Origin: Charina bottae
Lineage: Eukaryota; Chordata; Lepidosauria; Squamata; Charinaidae
Direction of reading: 5' to 3'
Length of the DNA stretch: 64,000 nucleotides
Assembly: GCA_023362775.1 (NCBI GenBank)
Contig: JALMGJ010000004.1
Coordinates: 83,137,798-83,201,797 of the forward strand
The position numbers and the translations under genes are program-made. The notes beneath the pieces are model-generated. The model was given only the letters and a program-made list of their open reading frames with translations, did no database searches and had not been told where the DNA came from. Shown here piece after piece: positions 57,961 to 64,000 of this stretch (within the stretch, counting starts at the first letter, position 1; the number at the start of each line of letters is the position of its first letter).

Positions 57961-59045
57961 ACATTTAATTTAATTTTTGTACATTGAATGGGTTACAGCA
58001 TGTGTGCGTTAAAGTGCATAGTAATAAGGTGATATAGGAGTCGTAATGGGTCCAAATACAGTAACTTCCTTGAGTTGAAACAAGGGTTTGAAGAATGTAA
58101 CTGCTATCTAAAAAGGCTTGTGCTCCCAAGCATTCATTGTCCTAGTTAGTATTCTTGTGGTTAACACTTTCATTATCTCATTTTACTGGTTGCAACATTC
58201 TTTGTCTCTGAGTGTTCATAGCACCTAACTAATTATAGCTAAACTAGTGCTTTGTTTTCCCTGGGAAGATTATTTGGATAATGGGCATTTTAGCTTAACT
58301 CCCAGAATTCTATTTCAACTATAAGACAAGACCTGATTGTGTAGCAAAAATGTCTCACTGGAATATATGTAAAACTATGGTTTTGATGCTGGTATGACAA
58401 TAACATTGAAAAAAGTGCTCCAGAATGACCATGTAAGAATTGCATGGGTCTTCCAAATTCGGATGGACCAATATCTAGAACATTATGCACCAGAAGTCAC
58501 AGTAGTTGAAGATTCGACAATACCAAATGACAGTGAATAGCTCAAAAGGAACTGGGAAACATTGTAAAATATATGGACTTAATAACTTAAAATCAGAACT
58601 TATGGAATAACCCAACAAAGTTTTCCCCATAATTATTGGAGCATTAGGGGCTATAACAAAAGAATTCTCAAAACAGCTGAAAAAATAGAATTATTTGATT
58701 TCAGAACCTTTAGTTTGAAAAAAAAAACAGCCTTGTTCAGAACCACATACTGTACATATTATGGGAGTATTTGGACAATTCTTAGGATTTGTGATGAAAC
58801 TTGAATTGACCCTAAATTACAACCAACATTTGCTAAGCATTCTTCAGAATAGAATACATGCACCTTCCACTCACTCACCCACCCACACAGAGTGGGAGGA
58901 ATTGACTGGGGTGAAGAATAAGCCATATAAGAATAGCACAGAGTTTGTATAGCACAGAAGCATGTAGGACTGTTGATGTATGAAAAAGTACGTATATAAA
59001 GGTATGCAAGTGCCATCAGCTTCATGGCCAAGAAATGAAGTGAGG
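57961..59045. other. No gene recognised
   Basis: AT-rich sequence, nothing supported. Confidence 0.5.
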
Positions 59046-59048
59046 TAG

Positions 59049-59049
<1 letters not shown>

Positions 59050-59101
<52 letters not shown>

Positions 59102-59128
59102 GCACGCACACACGCACACACACACACA
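59050..59128. repeat. (GATA)~12 and (CA)n
   Basis: GATA array to about 59101, then GCACGCACACACG-like CA repeats. Confidence 0.95.
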
Positions 59129-59149
59129 CTTTGTTAGGTCTCTTTTTTG

Positions 59150-59348
59150 TGTGTGTATTAGAATGTAGATTGACCTCTTCCAATCTGTTTACCACTGTGT
59201 CATTTTCCAGATTTGCTGGCATAACTTGGTTAGAACCTTTACTGATTCTTCTTTTGTTGCTTGCATATTTCTGTGGCTATTCCGTCAGTTCCTGTAGCCT
59301 TCCAACTTGTTAGTGACTTGAGTGCTGATCTTACTTCATCTTCTAGGA
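59150..59348 (-). pseudogene. RTE-type RT N-terminal fragment
   Basis: Minus strand: LEDEVRSALKSLTSWKATGT (DGI follows), then in the next frame KEESVKVLTKLCQQIWKMTQ and TDWKRSIYI. This is the segment before the RT fingers of RTE LINEs (KAPGIDGIP...LCQQIWKTxxWPxDWKxSV). Broken by a stop and a shift. Confidence 0.65.
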
Positions 59349-59349
59349 A

Positions 59350-60730
59350 GCTTAGATGAAAAAAAGTGGAGTTTACACAAAGACAATAAACATTTGATAC
59401 AAAAAAAAAGAGACAAAATTCTTGAAATAATTAGCAGGCATGTTCAAAATATCAGAATAATCAAAGCAGATTAGTATCTGTGAAAACAAAGTACTCTGAA
59501 TTCAAATCCTGGACTAAACTCTAACTTTACTTCATAAAGGAGGACTTTCACCAGTTCACTGCCTTAGACTAATCCTTGACTCCCGTAGATTGTAACCTTC
59601 TATCAAAATGTTAAGAATGCTTCTTTCCATTGTTTCAGTATCTTCCATCAATTTAATTTTCTGTCTCTTGTTGATGTTCTTTCTCTGTGGTCCCTTCCTT
59701 GTTTTCTTTTTCATTTCTCAACTTCCTTTCATATCACCATCCCCCAACTCCATCCTCCTTTGCCTCAAGACAGAGGTTTGTGCAAGCAAGGCTGGGGAGA
59801 ATCCATTTGGTAAGCATCGGCAATTTTTCTCCTTCTCCCTCTGTGGCTTGGATTTTGCAGTTAATAAAACTCCCACCTGCCTGCTCAGTCATCTGGTTTT
59901 TGTGCTTTATGAGAATATGGCTTTTGCCTACATGTGGCATAGGTTAGGGTGAATGTTTGAGTGAATGTGGGGGAGGGAAATCTTTGCCTTGCCTGAGTGA
60001 ATAGACATTTGCCCATTCCCTACACATATCAGAAATCCAAAGCCTCATTTTATAGTGTTCTGGCCAAGCTCATATAATCTACATGAAAATCACCTGCTAA
60101 GGTCATCTCTTAAATTTATGGCACTAAGTGGAGTAACTATAATCTGAATTTTCTTGAATCTTCAGCTTCTTCTCAAAATGAATGGTTTACTGTACAAAAT
60201 ACATTTTAGGTTTTATAGAAAGTTCAAATGAAAAATGTATAAGTACCCATAGGGTGGTTTTATTATTAGCTTTTTTACGATGTTCCTATGGCCTTATAAA
60301 CGTTCTGTTCTTAACTTTTGGGATTCATTTTGCTTTCTTCATGATGAATTTATCTGCAGTGAATCATTTATAGGTAGGCTTTTCTGCTGATATATTGAGT
60401 ACTTTGCTAGGGCATATTGGTGCCAAGAAAGAATCAGACAAATACAGCATTTCAGAAATAGCAGTGATAAAACTGTGATAAATTGTGAATCACTTTGTTT
60501 TTCAATATGCATCACAATGTAAACTATCTAGAAATGATGATACAACAAGCTTTGCAAGTGCGTTGTGTCTTTCTGCGTGCATTTATGCAAGTATTCAAAT
60601 ATGTCTGCATGTTATAAGAACATTCAAGTGTTAAGTTGGGAATAAAAAAATTAGCTTTTTTTTTAGTTTTTAGTTTTTCTTAGACTGCTACTCCAGTTAA
60701 ATTATTGGGAGTAGTGTTTAAATGGAAGGT
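59350..60730. other. No gene recognised
   Basis: AT-rich. A 114-residue hydrophobic frame at 59608-59952 shows no domain and is not supported. Confidence 0.5.
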
Positions 60731-60732
60731 AA

Positions 60733-60886
60733 GGCAAGATGGATGGATGATATTCTGGAGGTGACGGACTCAACCATTGGGGAGCTGGGGATGGCGACGG
60801 CTGACAGGAAGCTCTGGCATGGGCTGGGCCATTAAGTCACGAAGAGTCAGAAGCGACTGAATGAATAAACAACAACAAGCTATCAG
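60733..60886 (+). mobile_element. RTE/BovB LINE 3' tail, 5'-truncated
   Basis: AAGATGGATGGATGATATTC to ATGAATAAACAACAACAA, closely matching 41880-42020 and the reverse of 4801-4933. A stop lies where the longer copy reads VHEVMK (TGGGCCATTAAGTC). Confidence 0.85.
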
Positions 60887-61002
60887 AGGCATTGGAGGGA
60901 GTATAAAGAAGGAAAGAAAAGATATTATTACACTAGTGAGTGGGAAAGTATATTAGAATCTGAAGGTATGTTAATTTAGTGGTGAAAGAAGGATTGGATA
61001 GT

Positions 61003-61333
61003 GGCTGTTGTGGGTCTTCCGGGCTGTGTGGCCGTGTTCTGGAAGTTGTGGTTCCTCACAATGAACATGCTAATCACGCTCATCAGCCACTCGTTAACAT
61101 TTCAACACAACAAAAAACCCCACCTAATCTCCTATAATTTAGCTCTATAAATAGAACATTGCCACTCTACCTGGGCACAGAGATTTTGCTTCTTTCTGTG
61201 CTCCTGCCCTCTGAAGATGCTGGCCACAGATGCTGGCGAAATGTTAGGAACCACAACTTCCAGAACACAGCCACACAGCCCGGAAGACCCACAACAGCCA
61301 TTGAACTCCGGCCGTGAAAGCCTTCGACAATAC
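61003..61333 (+). mobile_element. Penelope-type tail insertion with 54-bp inverted arms, 14-bp TSD
   Basis: Flanked by AAGGATTGGATAGT (60989-61002 and 61334-61347). The first ~53 bases (61003-61055) are the reverse complement of 61247-61300 with one mismatch. The tail then ends GGCCGTGAAAGCCTTCGACA, as in the copy at 35994-36229. Between the arms are ~190 bases of sequence absent from that copy. Confidence 0.8.
61211..61241 (+). ncRNA. Hammerhead-ribozyme-like core
   Basis: CTGAAGA (61211-61217), T, GCTGGC (61219-61224), CACAGAT-like loop, GCTGGC (61232-61237), GAAA (61238-61241), then TGTT. Same core as in 36081-36172, with one change after GAAA (TGTT for CGTT) that would weaken an ACGU stem III. 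Confidence 0.4.
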
Positions 61334-61349
61334 AAGGATTGGATAGTTG

Positions 61350-61755
61350 TATGATAATGAGAAATGGTAATTTTTAAGCAGAAGGGTTTGTTGGTAGGGG
61401 AATGAGCATTGAGCCATCATAGTGCAAGCTTCACCCAAGTAGTACGTGTATCCAGAAGTTTCACACACAAATGTAAGGGGCAGAGCTGATCTTACCACAT
61501 TTGTTTCATCCTTTTGTGGAGATTGTTGGATTTTGTGAATATTTCTGTTTCTAAGGACACCATAAACCACTTTTTTAGGCTAAAAATGGCATTTTAACTG
61601 AAGTAGCTTGCTGGGCCATACCAAAAAGTAGACAAGGACAGCACAACGTTATACTGATTTAACTTGATACTAAAGTTTAAATAACATGAAATTATCACTA
61701 TCATGTATCTAAGAATGTTTCCCTTCTCTTACATTAAAAATTGCAATTTAGTGAC
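61350..61755. other. No gene recognised
   Basis: AT-rich sequence, nothing supported. Confidence 0.5.
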
Positions 61756-61757
61756 AT

Positions 61758-61760
61758 CTT

Positions 61761-61791
<31 letters not shown>

Positions 61792-61960
61792 TTATTTATT
61801 TAATTTATATTACTGCCCATCTTCCCCCAAAGAGGGAACTCTGGGCGGTTCACAATAAAACCGGAGTTAAAATAAAAAACAAATCACAATAAAAGTGAAA
61901 TAAATATATATCATCATTATAATTATTAAAAGATATAAATAAAATAAAATGGAATCCAGA
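61758..61960 (-). mobile_element. L2 3' tail with (TTTA)n end
   Basis: (TTTA)~8, then TTATATTACTGCCCATCTTC, AGAGGGAACTCTGGGCGGTT: the reverse of the L2 tail, as at 26800-26870. Confidence 0.75.
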
Positions 61961-64000
61961 TGGCTACAGTTCTTCCTCAAATCCTTTAGGAGGTTCTTAA
62001 ATCACATTCAGGTTGTACTTGAGGCCTCATGTTGTTCACCTGCATTGTAAGTATTTGAACTGGTATTACAGATAGAAAGAGCTTCAAAAAGTCAGTAATG
62101 CTAAAAACCATAGACAATAACTTGGCATACTGAGAAAACTCAAAGGCAAACTAAAATATCTAAAATAATGGAGAATATGAGATGATGCCCTTACAAATGT
62201 CCATTTGATGAAAGGGAAAAAAATTATCGGAAGGAATAATGAGCTTTAATTCTGTTTTCGCTATTCTCAAAGTATTAAGAATCAAGATACTAGTTCTACA
62301 AAATGGAACCAAGATGGCACTTTGTAAAGCAAAATCTGTCAATCACTGTCATTATTAAAACATTAATGATATCTTAATTGACTGTAGCTTAATTACTTAG
62401 GATTATATTTTTGGATATATCAATTGCGCACTACAGAAAAAGATATAAAATTAAAGATCTACTCAATTTCCTTTTAGTAATTTCCAGGAAGGACTAAACT
62501 TTCTGATTTTAACAGATAATATTATTTCTGTTAGAAGAATAAGAATGATGTATTTGTTTACATCAACAAATAACTTCTTAGTTTTAAATATAGATTACCA
62601 GGTATAAATAAAACTGAAGATCTATTGAAAGACTTGTGCTTCTACATTGTCTAGTAATAAGGTGATGCTATAGATGTTTGTATTGGGCTTCTGGTGTGTA
62701 AAAAGGCTTATTGTGTTCTATTCTTGGATATAGTGTATAATAATGTATATACTATCATATACAGTATATTGTGTTGCTCTCAAGTTTGATCTGATCTGGA
62801 CTGCTCTATTAGAAGATTGTATTTTAAAATTCTATGTCCATTGCTTTGGTTCTGTTAAGCCTAGTTTGCTTCTGAACAAAATAAATGTTGCAAAGTTTTT
62901 AATTCATTAGATTTAATTTGCTTATACAAAAGGCATTGGTTAGCTGTTGCTATCTTGTTCCATTTCAGTATTTTACTGGACAACCCTTAGTAGCAAAATT
63001 ATGTGATAAACATCATGGTATCTGCCAAACATTCATTCATAAATGTTCATTGATGGCTTGCCTGGTTTTTAATGTGAATTGCAGAGGCAAACCTCCAGAC
63101 AAGTGACATATCTTAAGAAGGATTCATATAAACCATTGAAGTATGATTGGACAGTTTTGTATATGTTGGTCCTTTTATCTGCCTGACCAAACATTAACAG
63201 AAAAAAGTGAAAATTTTAATGGCTTTTTAACAAAAATTAATTAATAAATTAATAAATTAATAAATAAATTGTGAATGACTCCAAAATATCTTGCAAAATG
63301 TTTGCAGAGTATATGCAATAAATTTTTATAGTGTACCTCTCATGTATTAAAGACCATTAAACCTCAACAAGGTATATTCCTGGTATTTTCCATGTGGATT
63401 TTTTTTAATGGAATAAAGTGAATTGTTCTGTTTACTTGCTTGCTTAAAATCTTTATTTTTTTCATACATTTAGAACAGATCAACATTCTTTCTTAAAAGT
63501 TACTCTCTTGATCCATTTTGGAAAAAACAGAAAAATTAGCATTTTATTTTTGGCTGGATTTATACAAGACTAATTTTAAAGTGAGTGAAATATGCTTTTA
63601 TTGACAGTGATAATCTATATCTAAGGGAATATTGTATCCGAATATCATATCATATCTCATATCATATCACATTGAATTGCCACATTATGTTTTTCCAACA
63701 CTTTTTACCATTGCTTTAGTTCTATTATAAGCTATCCCTATTATAATAGGGATAGAGTAGAAGTTCATTTGTCCAGGTTGATATTCATGTTAATATACAC
63801 AGTATATTTTGAATAAACAGCTTGAATTAGATTGTTGATCCAATCTGATTCAGTTCAGAAAATGAATTTGATTTGATACCCTGCTCTGAACCCTTGAATT
63901 GGATTTATTTAATTATTTAAAAATTTACATAAGGGGTTTTGAACATGCACAAATGCCTATCCAAACCATCAGAATGATATGAGTACATAAGTACATGAGT
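61961..64000. other. No gene recognised; TTAA/TAAA simple repeat ~63231-63270
   Basis: AT-rich to the window end. Also a short CATAT repeat near 63645-63668. Nothing else supported. Confidence 0.5.

Noticed and set aside
59050..59101. (GATA)n as a Bkm-type sex-chromosome marker of snakes
   Set aside because: About twelve units is an ordinary microsatellite; no evidence for sex linkage.
59608..59952. 114-residue hydrophobic frame
   Set aside because: Hydrophobicity follows from T-rich DNA; no signal of a real gene.

Overview
The window reads as AT-rich intergenic or intronic DNA from a squamate reptile (lizard or snake). The evidence is the repeat mix: RTE/BovB LINE tails ending in ACAACAACA, tRNA-derived SINEs whose 3' ends read ACCTTTACC (the form I associate with Sauria SINEs), a second SINE type with GTAGTGGTTAAGG heads, many L2-type LINE pieces, Penelope-like elements, a Ty1/copia element, a Ty3/gypsy element, an R4/Dong-like LINE and several hAT-type elements. 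I found no host protein-coding exon, tRNA, rRNA or CRISPR array. Species cannot be named from sequence alone.

Layout. 1-4 kb is unannotated AT-rich DNA ending in a Ty3-type gag relic. 4.5-5.6 kb has a CR1-like LINE relic with an RTE tail inserted in it, then a SINE. 6.06-7.08 kb is a candidate non-autonomous Helitron carrying an L2 tail and a (GGGA)(GGAA) tract. 7.14-8.63 kb is a GC-rich hAT-type element that mimics a CpG island. 8.7-11 kb holds a SINE and a decayed Penelope-like element with GIY-YIG endonuclease. 11.8-16.2 kb has large microsatellites, two SINEs and a BovB tail. 18.63-23.14 kb is a nearly full-length copia element with 452/451-bp LTRs, a 5-bp target duplication and a half-tRNA-type primer site. 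23.58-23.85 kb is a small hAT-type element. 26.8-29.3 kb contains two abutting L2 copies. 36.0 kb is a Penelope tail forming a 93-bp perfect inverted repeat. 37.16-37.57 kb is another hAT-type element. 39.0-44.65 kb is a decayed Ty3/gypsy element interrupted by an RTE insertion with a perfect 11-bp duplication. 46.3-46.9 kb is an L2 3' end. 50.9-56.3 kb is a stack of nested LINEs. 56.6-58 kb is an R4/Dong-like LINE relic. 59-61.9 kb has an RTE fragment, an RTE tail, a second Penelope tail and an L2 tail. The rest shows nothing recognisable.

The most interesting signals are: (1) a CCAAT-box plus GC-box minisatellite shared by three hAT-type elements with different termini; (2) hammerhead-ribozyme-like cores in the inverted arms of two Penelope tail insertions; (3) a vertebrate copia element whose primer site matches an internal stretch of initiator tRNA-Met, as in Drosophila copia; (4) crossed, not nested, inverted repeats inside the GC-rich hAT element; (5) two SINEs with the same tRNA head but different tails. 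All element names are by-eye assignments without database search.
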